Of a DNA stretch of 64,000 bases, positions 49,568 to 58,446 are shown piece after piece. Within the stretch, counting starts at the first letter, position 1. Each line of letters starts with the position of its first letter. Both the position numbers and the translations under genes were made by a program. The notes below the pieces were generated by a model. It searched no databases and had not been told where the DNA came from. It saw only the letters and a list, made by a program, of their open reading frames with translations. The stretch is from NCBI GenBank assembly GCA_011523825.1, contig WTFX01000027.1:1-64000 (forward strand), read 5' to 3'. The DNA comes from Microthrixaceae bacterium. Lineage in GTDB: Bacteria > Actinomycetota > Acidimicrobiia > Acidimicrobiales > Poriferisodalaceae.

Positions 49568-50890
49568 ATGTCACGTCGGGGATTCGAAGCTCGCCACCGT
49601 CCCAAGATCGGCGTGGAGCGAGCCGAACCGGCGCAGTGGCTCCTGGATCACACCGATCTCAACATGCACGCGCTCGGACCCGGCGCCGACCTGGAGGCCG
49701 CGTGGGTGGCAGCAGGGCTGGAGCTGCCCAACCGCTCCGCCATGCGCAGGTACCGGCTGGAGCGCGTGCGCGAGCAGTTGCGGGGCGCCGGCTGCGACGC
49801 AGCGCTGCTGTATGACCCGCTCAATGTCCGCTATGCCACCGACACCACGAACATGTCGCTGTGGACCATGCACAACGCTGTCCGCTATGCGTTCGTGGCC
49901 ACCGAGGGGCCCGTGGTGGTGTTCGAGTTCTCCGACGGGGAGTTCCTCGATGCCCACTCCGAGACGGTGGACGAGATCCGCCCGGGCCTGTCGTACATCT
50001 ATTTCAAGGCCGGGCCGCGATCGGGCGAGATCGCTGACCGCTGGGCGGCTGAGATAACTGGGTTGGTCGACGAGCACAGCGTGGGAGGGCGACGCCTCGC
50101 CGTCGATCAACTCGAACTGCTCGGGGCCCGGGCCTTGGAGCGCCGCGGCATCGAGCTGGTCAGCGCCGGCGAGCTGATGGAGCAGGCCCGCGCGATCAAG
50201 GGCCCCGACGACATCCGTGCCATGCGCTGTGCCGTGCACGCGTGCGAGGCCGCCGTCGGCGACATGGCGGCGGTTTTCGAGCCCGGGGCGAGCGAGATGG
50301 ATCTGTGGGCGCAGCTGTGGGCCGGCAGCCTGCGGCGCTACGGCGAGTGGATCGAGACCCGGCTGCTGTCGTCGGGCCCGCGCACGAACCCGTGGTACCA
50401 CGAGGCCAGCAGCCGCCGGGTGCAGGCAGGCGAGCTGATGGGTTTCGACACCGACCTGATCGGTGCGTACGGCATGTGCGTGGACCTGTCGCGGACGTGG
50501 CTGTGCGGCGGCGGCAGACCCAGCGCCGCCCAGCACGACGCCTGGTCGCTCGCACTCGAACAGATCCAGCGCAACACGGAGCTGCACCGCCCCGGAGCGA
50601 CGCTGCGGGAGATCACCGACAAAGCGTGGTACCCCGACCCCGAGCACTACCGGGGCTACACGGTGATCTCCCATGGCGTGGGGCTGTGCGACGAGTACCC
50701 GGCCGTCTACCACCGCCACAAGTGGGACGCAGGGGGCTACGACGGGGTGCTGGAGCCCGGCATGGTCATGTGCGTGGAGGCGTTCATCGGGCCGAGATCA
50801 GGTAGCGAGGGCGTCAAGCTGGAAGAGCAGGTGCTGATCACCGAGACCGGCAGCGAGGTGCTGACGAGCCTGCCGCTCGGGCTGGTCTAG
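49568..50890 (+). CDS. dddP: DMSP lyase DddP (M24 peptidase fold)
   Basis: 440 residues, length of known DddP (~445). It resembles DddP along its whole length: AMRRYRLER, LLYDPLNVRYATDTTNMSLW, ARAIKGPDDIRAMRCAVHACEA, GEWIETRLLSSGPRTNPWYHE, FDTDLIGAYGMCVDLSRTW and SHGVGLCDEYPAVYH. All six metal ligands of DddP are present: D294, D296, D306, H369, E404 and E419, matching D295/D297/D307/H371/E406/E421 of the Ruegeria enzyme as I recall it. DddP cleaves dimethylsulfoniopropionate to dimethyl sulfide and acrylate. A GAGGAGGG ribosome site precedes the ATG. No DMSP transporter (BCCT) or regulator is adjacent. M24 creatinase/prolidase is the alternative but fits the N-domain less well. Confidence 0.83.
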   Translation: MSRRGFEARHRPKIGVERAEPAQWLLDHTDLNMHALGPGADLEAAWVAAGLELPNRSAMRRYRLERVREQLRGAGCDAALLYDPLNVRYATDTTNMSLWTMHNAVRYAFVATEGPVVVFEFSDGEFLDAHSETVDEIRPGLSYIYFKAGPRSGEIADRWAAEITGLVDEHSVGGRRLAVDQLELLGARALERRGIELVSAGELMEQARAIKGPDDIRAMRCAVHACEAAVGDMAAVFEPGASEMDLWAQLWAGSLRRYGEWIETRLLSSGPRTNPWYHEASSRRVQAGELMGFDTDLIGAYGMCVDLSRTWLCGGGRPSAAQHDAWSLALEQIQRNTELHRPGATLREITDKAWYPDPEHYRGYTVISHGVGLCDEYPAVYHRHKWDAGGYDGVLEPGMVMCVEAFIGPRSGSEGVKLEEQVLITETGSEVLTSLPLGLV

Positions 50891-50893
50891 ACG

Positions 50894-50926
50894 CCCGAGC
50901 CCGTCGGGTTTCCCGCCTCGTGGCGG
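50894..50926. terminator. Two small hairpins between convergent genes
   Basis: CCCGA/TCGGG (50894-50908, followed by TTT) and CCGCC/GGCGG (50913-50926, loop TCGT) fill the gap between dddP and the carboxylase gene. Weak, but well placed for bidirectional termination. Confidence 0.35.
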
Positions 50927-50929
50927 CAA

Positions 50930-52837
50930 TCACGCCGGATCTGCCGGCAGGCTGCGCTCGTGCTGCTCGAAGCTGACGAGCACCTGGTTGGCTTCGACGG
51001 CATCGCCTGGCGCGCAGCGGACCTCTGAGACGGTGCCCGCTCCGTGAGCGGCAAGCGAGTGCAGCATCTTCATCGCCTCCACCACCACGACGACATCGCC
51101 GGCGGCCACGACATCACCTGTCACCACCGGCACTTCGACCACGACAGCGGGGAACGGCGCAGCGACCGAATCGACGTCGCCGGTGTCATCGGTTGCGGTG
51201 GGTGCCCAGGCGTCGGAACGGTCGGGCACGTCGAAGGTGACCGTGTGGCCGCGGAGATTGACGGCCGCACCGTGTGATGTCGCACTGCTGGCGCTCGCTG
51301 CATTGCCCGCAGATATCGTCCCGGCGGACACCTCGTGGAGCTCGTCCGTCGCATCCCGCAGCACGACGACAGCCTCCGAGGCGTGCGGTGTCAGCCGGAA
51401 GTCACTCAGCACGGCCCACGGCCCTGCAGCAGGGCCAGCACGCTCACCCAGCAGGCGGCCCAGCCAGGCGGCTGCAGCCGCCGCGGCTGCATTGGCCGCC
51501 GGCGGCGGGGCCGGCAACTCGGCGGCGCCGAGCGCATCGATCACGTTCGTGGTCATCTCGCCAGCGCGCAGCTGGGGCGCGTCAACGAGCCAGCGCAGGA
51601 AGCCGGCATTGGTGGGAACCGGTCCCACCACGAGCCCGTCGAGCGCGTACCGCAGCGCATCGAGCGCCTCGTCGCGACCCGGCCGGGTGACGATGAGCTT
51701 GGCGATGAGCGGGTCGTAGTAGGGGGAGACCTCGCTGCCGGCTGCCACCGACGTGTCCCAGCGGACTCCGTCGGGAACGCGCACGTGGCCGACCGGACCC
51801 GCCCGGGGCGTGAAACCGTCCGACGGATCCTCGGCGTTGATGCGGGCTTCGACGCTGTGCCCGCTGAAGGTGATGTCTGATTGGGCCAGGCCCAGCGGCT
51901 CTCCGGTGGCAACACGAAGCTGCAGCTCCACCAGGTCGAGCCCGGTGACCGCCTCGGTGACGGGGTGCTCGACCTGCAGGCGGGTGTTCATCTCGAGGAA
52001 GAAGAACTCGCCGGTTTCGGCGTCGACGATGAACTCCACGGTGCCTGCGTTGTCGTAACCGATGTGATGGGCAAGCGCCACCGCCGCGTCACCCAGCCCG
52101 TCACGCGTGGCCGGCTCCAGGTTGGGTGCGGGCGCCTCCTCCAGCAGCTTCTGGTAGCGACGCTGCGAGGAGCAGTCGCGGGTGCCGAGATGGATGACCG
52201 TGCCGTGCCGGTCGCCGACGACCTGCACCTCGACGTGGCGGGGCCGTTCGATGTAGCGCTCGACCAGCACCCGGTCATCGCCGAACGAGCGCAGCGCCTC
52301 GGTGCGGGCCTCAGCCAACGCTGCGTCGAATCCCTCAGCCGAGCGGACGATGCGGATGCCCTTGCCGCCCCCGCCTGCCGACGCCTTGACCAGCACCGGG
52401 AAGCTCATCTGATCGCGGGTGCCGGCCACGTCGGCGTCGTCGAACCCGGGGATCGTCGGTACGCCGGCCGCTTCGGCCAGGGCGCGGGCTTCGATCTTCG
52501 AGCCCATCTGGGCGATGGCGTCGGGACGCGGACCGACCCAGGTCAATCCTGCATCGACGACTTGCCGGGCGAACTCGGCGTTCTCGGACAGGAAGCCGTA
52601 CCCGGGGTGAATCGCATCGGCCCCGGATTCGTGCGCAGCCGCAACGATGGCTGCCGCGTCGAGGTAGGAGCGCTCAAGCGATGCGGGCCCGATGCAGTGA
52701 GCCTCGTCGGCGTCACGCACGAACGGCGAGCGGCGATCGGGTTCGGCATAGACGGCAACCGTCTGCCAGCCCAGCCGTCGCGCCGTCGCGAACACCCGGC
52801 TCGCGATCTCGCCTCTGTTCGCGACCAGCAGCTTCAT
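50930..52837 (-). CDS. Acyl-CoA carboxylase biotin carboxylase/biotin carrier subunit
   Basis: 635 residues. Biotin carboxylase N-domain (LVANRGEIASRVFATARR, HPGYGFLSENAEFA near 99), ATP-grasp glycine loop KASAGGGGKGIRIV near 156, VERYIERPRHVEVQV near 190, FLEMNTRLQVEHPVTE near 283, a BT-like middle region, and a C-terminal biotinyl domain with the biotin Lys in VEAMKMLH near 588. It carboxylates biotin with ATP and bicarbonate for a partner carboxyltransferase. That partner is encoded 132 bp upstream on the same strand. Propionyl- or methylcrotonyl-CoA carboxylase are the main options. Confidence 0.92.
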   Translation of the reverse strand: MKLLVANRGEIASRVFATARRLGWQTVAVYAEPDRRSPFVRDADEAHCIGPASLERSYLDAAAIVAAAHESGADAIHPGYGFLSENAEFARQVVDAGLTWVGPRPDAIAQMGSKIEARALAEAAGVPTIPGFDDADVAGTRDQMSFPVLVKASAGGGGKGIRIVRSAEGFDAALAEARTEALRSFGDDRVLVERYIERPRHVEVQVVGDRHGTVIHLGTRDCSSQRRYQKLLEEAPAPNLEPATRDGLGDAAVALAHHIGYDNAGTVEFIVDAETGEFFFLEMNTRLQVEHPVTEAVTGLDLVELQLRVATGEPLGLAQSDITFSGHSVEARINAEDPSDGFTPRAGPVGHVRVPDGVRWDTSVAAGSEVSPYYDPLIAKLIVTRPGRDEALDALRYALDGLVVGPVPTNAGFLRWLVDAPQLRAGEMTTNVIDALGAAELPAPPPAANAAAAAAAAWLGRLLGERAGPAAGPWAVLSDFRLTPHASEAVVVLRDATDELHEVSAGTISAGNAASASSATSHGAAVNLRGHTVTFDVPDRSDAWAPTATDDTGDVDSVAAPFPAVVVEVPVVTGDVVAAGDVVVVVEAMKMLHSLAAHGAGTVSEVRCAPGDAVEANQVLVSFEQHERSLPADPA

Positions 52838-52969
52838 GGCGAACGATCTTCGAGCGTGTTCGGATGGATGAGTCGTGCCATTGTGTCGCCTGCTATTTCC
52901 CGCTCTTGTTCGCTCCGCTCACGGGCCGCTCGGGCCACGGCTTCGCCTCTCGGCTCAGCCTCTTGCCGG

Positions 52970-54592
52970 CTACATCCGGTAGACGATGCCGCTGCCTGGG
53001 GCGGGGGCATCCTGGCGGGCTGTGAGCGCCAGGCAGAGCCCGAGCGCGTCCCGCGTGTCGGCGGGGTCGATGAGGCCGTCATCCCACAGCCGGGCGGTGG
53101 CGTAGTAGGGGTCGCTCTGGCGCTGGTACTGGTCGGCCACTTCGGCTCGCATGGCCGCGATCTCCTCGTCGGTGGTCTCCGTTCCCCGCATGCCCGCGAG
53201 CCGGATGTCCACCAGCACGGTCTGTGCGGTCTCGGCGGACATCGTGGCGATGCGGCTGTTGGGCCAGGCGAACAGGAACCTGGGGTTGAAGCCTCTCCCG
53301 CACATGCCGTAGTTGCCGGCTCCGTAGGAGCCCCCGATGAGCACCGTGTAGCGCGGCACGGTGGCGTTGGCCACGGCGGACACCATCTTCGCCCCGTGCT
53401 TGGCGATGCCTGCTGCCTCGGAGTCGCTGCCCACCATGTAACCGGTGGTGTTCTGCAGGAACAGCAGCGGCACCCGCCGCTGCTCGCACAGCTCGATGAA
53501 GTGGGTGGCCTTGAGGGCATCGGGGGAGAAGATGATCCCGTTGTTGGCGATGATGCCGATCTGGAACCCCCAGATGCGGGCGAAGCCGCAGGTGATGTGC
53601 TCGCCCCATTCGGGCTTGAACTCCGAATAGCGGGAGCCGTCGACCAGACGGGCGATGACCTCTCGTGCGTCGAAGCCGATGCGGTCGTCAGCGGAGATCA
53701 CCCCGTAGATCTCAGCCGGGTCGTAGTGGGGTGCTTCGGGCTCAGTCCACGACAGCCATCCCTCGCGGTGATTCACCGGACGCTGGTTGACGGCGGCGCA
53801 GAGCTCGCGCAGCTTGCCGTAGGCCGATCGCTCGTCGGGAGTCATGTAGTCGGACACGCCCGAGATGCGGGTGTGCAGCGCAGCGCCGCCGAGGTCGTCG
53901 GGCTCGATGATCTCCCCGAGCGCGGCCTTCACGATCGGCGGGCCGCCGAGGTAGATGCGGCCGATGCCCGACACCATGATCACCTCGTCGCTCAGGGCCG
54001 GCACATATGCCCCACCTGCGGTGCACCCGCCCAGCACCACCGAGATCTGCGGAAGGCCCATGGCTGAGAGCCGGGCCTGGCGGTAGAAGCTGCCGCCGAA
54101 GTGATCCTTGTCGGGGAAGATGTCGTCCTGCAGCGGCAGGAAGGCACCGCCGGAGTCCACCAGGTAGATGACGCCGAGGCCGTTCTCGGCGGCGATGTCC
54201 TGAGCGCGCACGTGCTTCTTGATGCTCACCGGCAGCAGCGAGCCGCCCTTCACCGTGGCGTCATTGGCGATGAACATCCACGGCACGCCGCACACCACGC
54301 CGATGCCGGTGACGATGCCCGCGCCGGGGGCGCTGTTGTCGTACATCTCCCAGCCGGCGAGCGTGGAGAGCTCCAGAAACGGCGTGCCGGCATCGCACAC
54401 CAGGTCGATCCGGTCCCGCGGCAGGATTTTTCCCCGGCTGTGGTGACGCTCGATGGAGCGCTCCCTGCCCGCCCCGCCGGAGATGGCGAACTGCTGCCGC
54501 TCGCGCAGCACAGTGAGCAGGTCGGCATAGGCCGCTGCGTTCTTCTCGAACTCGGTGCTGCCGGTATCGATGCGGCTCTCGAACTGTCTCAT
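52970..54592 (-). CDS. Acyl-CoA carboxylase carboxyltransferase subunit (MccB-type)
   Basis: 540 residues. N-half GAGRERSIERHHSRGKILPRDRID in pieces, VDSGGAFLPLQDDIFPDKDHFGG near 148 and GGCTAGGAYVPALSDEVIMV near 190. C-half LFLQNTTGYMVGSDSEAAGIAKHGAKMV near 370 and GGSYGAGNYGMCGRGF near 412. The FLP.Q...FP...HFG motif is characteristic of methylcrotonyl-/geranyl-CoA-type beta subunits, so a branched acyl-CoA is favoured over propionyl-CoA; not decisive. The start MRQFESRIDTG (54592) is chosen because the longer frame adds 23 residues without family similarity. Forms an operon with the biotin subunit. Confidence 0.9.
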   Translation of the reverse strand: MRQFESRIDTGSTEFEKNAAAYADLLTVLRERQQFAISGGAGRERSIERHHSRGKILPRDRIDLVCDAGTPFLELSTLAGWEMYDNSAPGAGIVTGIGVVCGVPWMFIANDATVKGGSLLPVSIKKHVRAQDIAAENGLGVIYLVDSGGAFLPLQDDIFPDKDHFGGSFYRQARLSAMGLPQISVVLGGCTAGGAYVPALSDEVIMVSGIGRIYLGGPPIVKAALGEIIEPDDLGGAALHTRISGVSDYMTPDERSAYGKLRELCAAVNQRPVNHREGWLSWTEPEAPHYDPAEIYGVISADDRIGFDAREVIARLVDGSRYSEFKPEWGEHITCGFARIWGFQIGIIANNGIIFSPDALKATHFIELCEQRRVPLLFLQNTTGYMVGSDSEAAGIAKHGAKMVSAVANATVPRYTVLIGGSYGAGNYGMCGRGFNPRFLFAWPNSRIATMSAETAQTVLVDIRLAGMRGTETTDEEIAAMRAEVADQYQRQSDPYYATARLWDDGLIDPADTRDALGLCLALTARQDAPAPGSGIVYRM

Positions 54593-54667
54593 CTGTCGGC
54601 GATGTCCATAGGCCGGGGCGTTCCCGTCGTCGAAGATCGTACGGGGCGCGCCGTTTCGCACCCCGGC

Positions 54668-55834
54668 TCAGAAGTTGCGGTCGCCGGGATCCTGGCCGAG
54701 CAGGACCTTGCCGGCGGTGTCCATCTGGTAGCCGCCGACCATGAAATGGCCCGCGACGGCGCGCACGTCGTTCAGCAGGGCACCGAGCGGCGAAGAGGTG
54801 AAGTTGGCTGTGCTGCCGGCCGCATCAACCAGCGTCTCGACCGCAGCGATGCAGTTCTGGACGCTCCACGAGCAGGCCAGGCGGGCGCGGGCGTGCTGGG
54901 CGGGCGTGATCTCGTCGTGCGCTGCCGCGGCGTGCCAGATCTCGTCGAGCTGGTCGGCCACGTAGGAACGACCGGCGCCGGCGAGTGCGGTGGCGCGGGC
55001 GATCGCTGCGTGGGCATCGGGTCGGCCAGCCAGCTCAGCGCGGGCGAACAGCGGGGTCTTGGCGGTGGCGAGGGCCGCGAACTCGTCGATGGCCCGATCG
55101 GCAATGCCCGCAGCCACCCCGGTCTTGGGGAACGGGAACCGCAGCGCCGAGGGCAAGCGGTAGAAGGGATGCTCGTTCGGTCGGGGCAGCGAGAAGTTCT
55201 CGGCCACGCCCGCCCGGTCGTTGGGAACGAAGCAGTCGGTCAGCACCACATCGTGGCTGCCCGTGCCGCGCAGGCCCAGCGTGTGCCAGGTGTCGTCGAT
55301 GAGCGAGGGATCGGCGGGCACCAGGACGTGGCAGATGTCCTTGGGTCGGCTGCCCTCGACGACATTGGCCACCACCCACCAGTCGGCCACCGAGCACCCG
55401 CTGACGAAGGTCCAGCGACCGTTGACGATCCAGCCGCCATCTACTGCGCGTGCAATGCCGCGGGGCACGCCGGAACCGGCGATCACGGCGTCCCGATGGG
55501 AGGCATAGAACGCCGTGACCGTTGCCGATTCGAGGTGGGCCGCGAAGATCTCAGCTTCCTCGTTGCAGGTCATGGCAACCCATCCGGTCGAGGGGTGCTC
55601 GTAGGCAATCTTGCGTGAGAACTCGATGAACTCTGCGGGGTGACGGCCGAGCCCGCCGAGCTCGGCCGGAACGAGCAGTCTCATGAGGCCGAGGCGTCCG
55701 AGTTCGGCGAAGATCGCCCGATCTGGGTTGCGCTCTGCGTCGCAGCGCTCCCCGCAAGCGCGCACCCGCGCCAGCATCTCGTCGTTCAATTCGCTCGGCG
55801 GGCGAAGACGCTGGGGCGCGTGGCTCTCGGCCAT
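54668..55834 (-). CDS. HsaA-like flavin-dependent hydroxylase (acyl-CoA dehydrogenase fold)
   Basis: 388 residues. The fold is that of acyl-CoA dehydrogenases, but the motifs follow group D flavin monooxygenases such as HsaA: LGRLGLMRLLVPAELGGLG near 45, STGWVAMTCNE near 82, GRWTFVSGCSVADWWVV near 138, LRGTGSHDVVLTDCFVP near 186 and a C-terminal helical domain. No catalytic Glu in acyl-CoA dehydrogenase position is evident. These enzymes use FMNH2 or FADH2 from a separate reductase to hydroxylate phenolic, steroid or sulfur-heterocycle substrates. Leaderless-type TAGCTT 6 nt before the ATG. Minus strand, 75 bp upstream of the carboxylase genes. Confidence 0.85.
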   Translation of the reverse strand: MAESHAPQRLRPPSELNDEMLARVRACGERCDAERNPDRAIFAELGRLGLMRLLVPAELGGLGRHPAEFIEFSRKIAYEHPSTGWVAMTCNEEAEIFAAHLESATVTAFYASHRDAVIAGSGVPRGIARAVDGGWIVNGRWTFVSGCSVADWWVVANVVEGSRPKDICHVLVPADPSLIDDTWHTLGLRGTGSHDVVLTDCFVPNDRAGVAENFSLPRPNEHPFYRLPSALRFPFPKTGVAAGIADRAIDEFAALATAKTPLFARAELAGRPDAHAAIARATALAGAGRSYVADQLDEIWHAAAAHDEITPAQHARARLACSWSVQNCIAAVETLVDAAGSTANFTSSPLGALLNDVRAVAGHFMVGGYQMDTAGKVLLGQDPGDRNF

Positions 55835-55840
55835 CCGGGC

Positions 55841-55846
55841 AAGCTA
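55841..55846 (-). promoter_or_regulatory. Probable -10 hexamer TAGCTT, leaderless, for the HsaA-like gene
   Basis: On the minus strand TAGCTT is followed by 6 nt (GCCCGG) and the ATG at 55834. Confidence 0.45.
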
Positions 55847-55925
55847 ACCGCCCCTCGACTGTGGTTGCCTGCGTATCGTCGTACCGGTTCGACACGGAAT
55901 CCCAGCCTGAGTTCACGGACATCCC

Positions 55926-58409
55926 ATGAAACCACCCCATGCCACGCAGCCTTCCGCGGCGGCACCGCTCGCGGGCATGACCGTGCTCGACCTGACCGAT
56001 CACCGCGGCGAGCTGGGTCCTTGGATGCTGGCCGAGTTGGGTGCCGAGGTGATCAAGGTCGAACCGCCGGGCGGCACTGCGGGCCGCGCAGCGCGGCCGA
56101 TGCGGCAGCCGGAGGGCCCAGTTCAGGACCTGCGCAGCTGGCAATTCTGCGCCTACAACTCCAACAAGCGCTCCATCGTGCTCGATCTGGACGACCCGGA
56201 CGACCGGACTGTCTTCGAGCGCCTGGTCAGCACCTCCGACTTCGTCTACGAATCGGGCGTGCCGGGCACCCTGGCTGCCGCCGGGTACTTCCACGACGAT
56301 CTGGCAGCGCTGAACGAGCGGATCGTCCATGTGCAGGTCACGCCGTTCGGCCTCGACGGCCCCCGCAGCGGCGATCCCGCCTCGGAGCTGTCGCTGGCGG
56401 CACTGGGCGGGCCCGCGAACATGCAGGGTGTCTTCGAGCGAGCGCCGGTCAAGGTCTCGGTCGCGCAGGCGTGGCGCCATGCAGGCGCCGAGGCCGCCGC
56501 TGCAGGGCTCATGGCACACGCCCGCATGCGCGTCAGCGGAGCGGCACAGCACGTCGGCGTGTCGGCTCAGGCGGCGATGACGTGGACGCTGCTGAACGCC
56601 ATGGAGACCCACGCGATCTGCGGGCGCGACTTCACGCGCTCGGGGACGGTCGCGCAGCTCGCCGTTCCCCTGCAGATGCGCTACCTCACCCAGGACGGTT
56701 GGGCGATCGGCGTCGCCCGTGGCGTGGCGACTGGCCGGCTGCTCGACTGGTACATCGAGGAGGGCTTGGCCGACGAAAGCTGGCGCACCGAGGAGTGGGA
56801 CACCTACGACATGCGTGCTGCGGCGGGCGAGCCGATCAGCCGAACCTTCGATGAGCTGTACGAGGCCATGGTGGGGCTGTGTGCGAGCCATACGAACGCC
56901 CAGCTCCTGCAGCGTTCGATGGTCCTCAAGGAGACCATCGCGCCGGTCCACACGGTGGCCGACCTCGTCGAGTTCGAGCATCTGCGGGCGCGTGATTTCT
57001 GGCGTTCAGCGGAACTGCCCGGCGCTGACCCGGTAGAGATCCCCGGGGGCCCGGCGACCATCGACGGTGTGCGCATCGGCACCAAGCGGCAGCCGCCACG
57101 ACTCGACGAGCACGGCGTCGAGATTCGGGCGCAGGCTGCTGAAGCCGCGAATGAGCCCGAGTTGCCGGCACAACCGCTGGCATGGGACGTGGGCACCGCC
57201 GAGCTGCCATTGGCCGGGCTGCGGGTGGCGGACTTCAGCTGGATCGGCGTCGGGCCCATCACGGCGAAAGCGCTCGCGGACCACGGCGCGACCGTCGTGC
57301 GCATCGAATCGAGCTCACGCATCGACGGGCTGCGTGCCAACCCGCCGTTCAAGGACAACGTCGTGGATGTGGACATGGCCCACTTCTTCGGCACGTTCAA
57401 CACGTCCAAGCTCAGCATCGACATAGACCTCAAGACTCCCGAGGGCGTCGAGATCGCGCGCCGGATGATCGCCTGGGCCGATGTGGTGGTGGAGGCGTGG
57501 ACGCCGGGGACCTTCGCTCGCACCATCGCCGACGACGAGCTGATCGCCGAACTGAACCCGCAGGCGATCGTGGTGCACACCTCGCTGCTGGCCAGCGGCG
57601 GCCCGCTGTCGGCATTGGGCGGGTTCGGCTACCACGCTGCGGCCATCGCCGGCTTCTATCCGGTCGTGGGCTGGCCCGACCTGCCGCCCGACGGCCCGTA
57701 TCTCGCCTACACCGACACCATCTCGCCGCGCATCATCACCGCCACGCTGCTCGCTGCGCTGGACCGGCGCCGCCGCACCGGAGAGGGCTGTGTCATCGAA
57801 GCCGCACAGCTCGAATGCGGCCTGCAGTTTCTCGCCCCGGAGCTGGCCGACTACGGCGAGAGCGGCACGGTGGCCACCCGCATGGGCAACCGTGATCCCG
57901 ACGTAGCCCCTCAAGGCACGTACCCGTGCGCGGGCGAGGACCGGTGGTGCGCGGTCACCATTGCCGACGACGGGGAGTGGAAGACGCTGGTGGAGCTCAT
58001 GGGCAGCCCGTCGTGGGCGCACGCGCCCGAGCTGTCGACCCTGGAAGGCCGCCTCGCCGCACATGACGAGCTCGACGACCAGATCTCGGTGTGGACGGCC
58101 GGCCAGGACGCAGCCACGCTGGAACGGCGGCTGCTCGACGCGGGCATCGCCGCAGGCATGGTGCAGCGCAGCAGCGACCTGCTCGCTGACCCGCAATATC
58201 TGCACCGCGGCTTCCACCGGTGGCTGGAGCACCCCCGGATGGGCGCCGTGCCGTACTCCGGCCATCAGTATCAGATCGCCGGCTACGACCACGGGCCGAG
58301 GTTCGCGGCGCCCATGCTCGGCCAGCACACGTACGACGTCCTGAGCTCCGAGCTCGGCTACACCGACGAGCAGATTGCCGACTTAGCTGCTGCCGGCGCC
58401 TTGGGCTGA
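55926..58409 (+). CDS. Fused double class III CoA-transferase, active-site Asp replaced in both halves
   Basis: 827 residues made of two CaiB/BaiF units, about 15-395 and 425-820, each with its own start block (LAGMTVLDLTDHRGELGPW and LAGLRVADFSWIGVGPITAK) and K(R/L)S(I/)..D(L/I)..P segment. The catalytic Asp of family III enzymes is Gly211 in the first half (QHVGVSAQ) and Glu625 in the second (CVIEAAQLE). The size and tandem design match DddD-type and other long actinobacterial CoA-transferases. DddD transfers CoA to DMSP, but I cannot assign that role from sequence. The enzyme may use Glu as nucleophile, or the fused form may differ mechanistically. Plus strand, followed by a luciferase-like gene. 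Confidence 0.85.
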   Translation: MKPPHATQPSAAAPLAGMTVLDLTDHRGELGPWMLAELGAEVIKVEPPGGTAGRAARPMRQPEGPVQDLRSWQFCAYNSNKRSIVLDLDDPDDRTVFERLVSTSDFVYESGVPGTLAAAGYFHDDLAALNERIVHVQVTPFGLDGPRSGDPASELSLAALGGPANMQGVFERAPVKVSVAQAWRHAGAEAAAAGLMAHARMRVSGAAQHVGVSAQAAMTWTLLNAMETHAICGRDFTRSGTVAQLAVPLQMRYLTQDGWAIGVARGVATGRLLDWYIEEGLADESWRTEEWDTYDMRAAAGEPISRTFDELYEAMVGLCASHTNAQLLQRSMVLKETIAPVHTVADLVEFEHLRARDFWRSAELPGADPVEIPGGPATIDGVRIGTKRQPPRLDEHGVEIRAQAAEAANEPELPAQPLAWDVGTAELPLAGLRVADFSWIGVGPITAKALADHGATVVRIESSSRIDGLRANPPFKDNVVDVDMAHFFGTFNTSKLSIDIDLKTPEGVEIARRMIAWADVVVEAWTPGTFARTIADDELIAELNPQAIVVHTSLLASGGPLSALGGFGYHAAAIAGFYPVVGWPDLPPDGPYLAYTDTISPRIITATLLAALDRRRRTGEGCVIEAAQLECGLQFLAPELADYGESGTVATRMGNRDPDVAPQGTYPCAGEDRWCAVTIADDGEWKTLVELMGSPSWAHAPELSTLEGRLAAHDELDDQISVWTAGQDAATLERRLLDAGIAAGMVQRSSDLLADPQYLHRGFHRWLEHPRMGAVPYSGHQYQIAGYDHGPRFAAPMLGQHTYDVLSSELGYTDEQIADLAAAGALG

Positions 58410-58434
58410 CGGCTCGCCGCTCAGCCAACGGCTT

Positions 58435-58440
58435 TAGCCT
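58435..58440 (+). promoter_or_regulatory. Probable -10 hexamer TAGCCT, leaderless
   Basis: TAGCCT, spacer GACGCC (identical to that before 36484) and the GTG at 58447. Confidence 0.5.
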
Positions 58441-58446
58441 GACGCC

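Noticed and set aside
55926..58409. Assignment as DddD (DMSP CoA-transferase/lyase)
   Set aside because: Length and tandem layout fit, but the family-wide double CoA-transferase design is common and the nucleophilic Asp is not conserved, so only a general call is justified.
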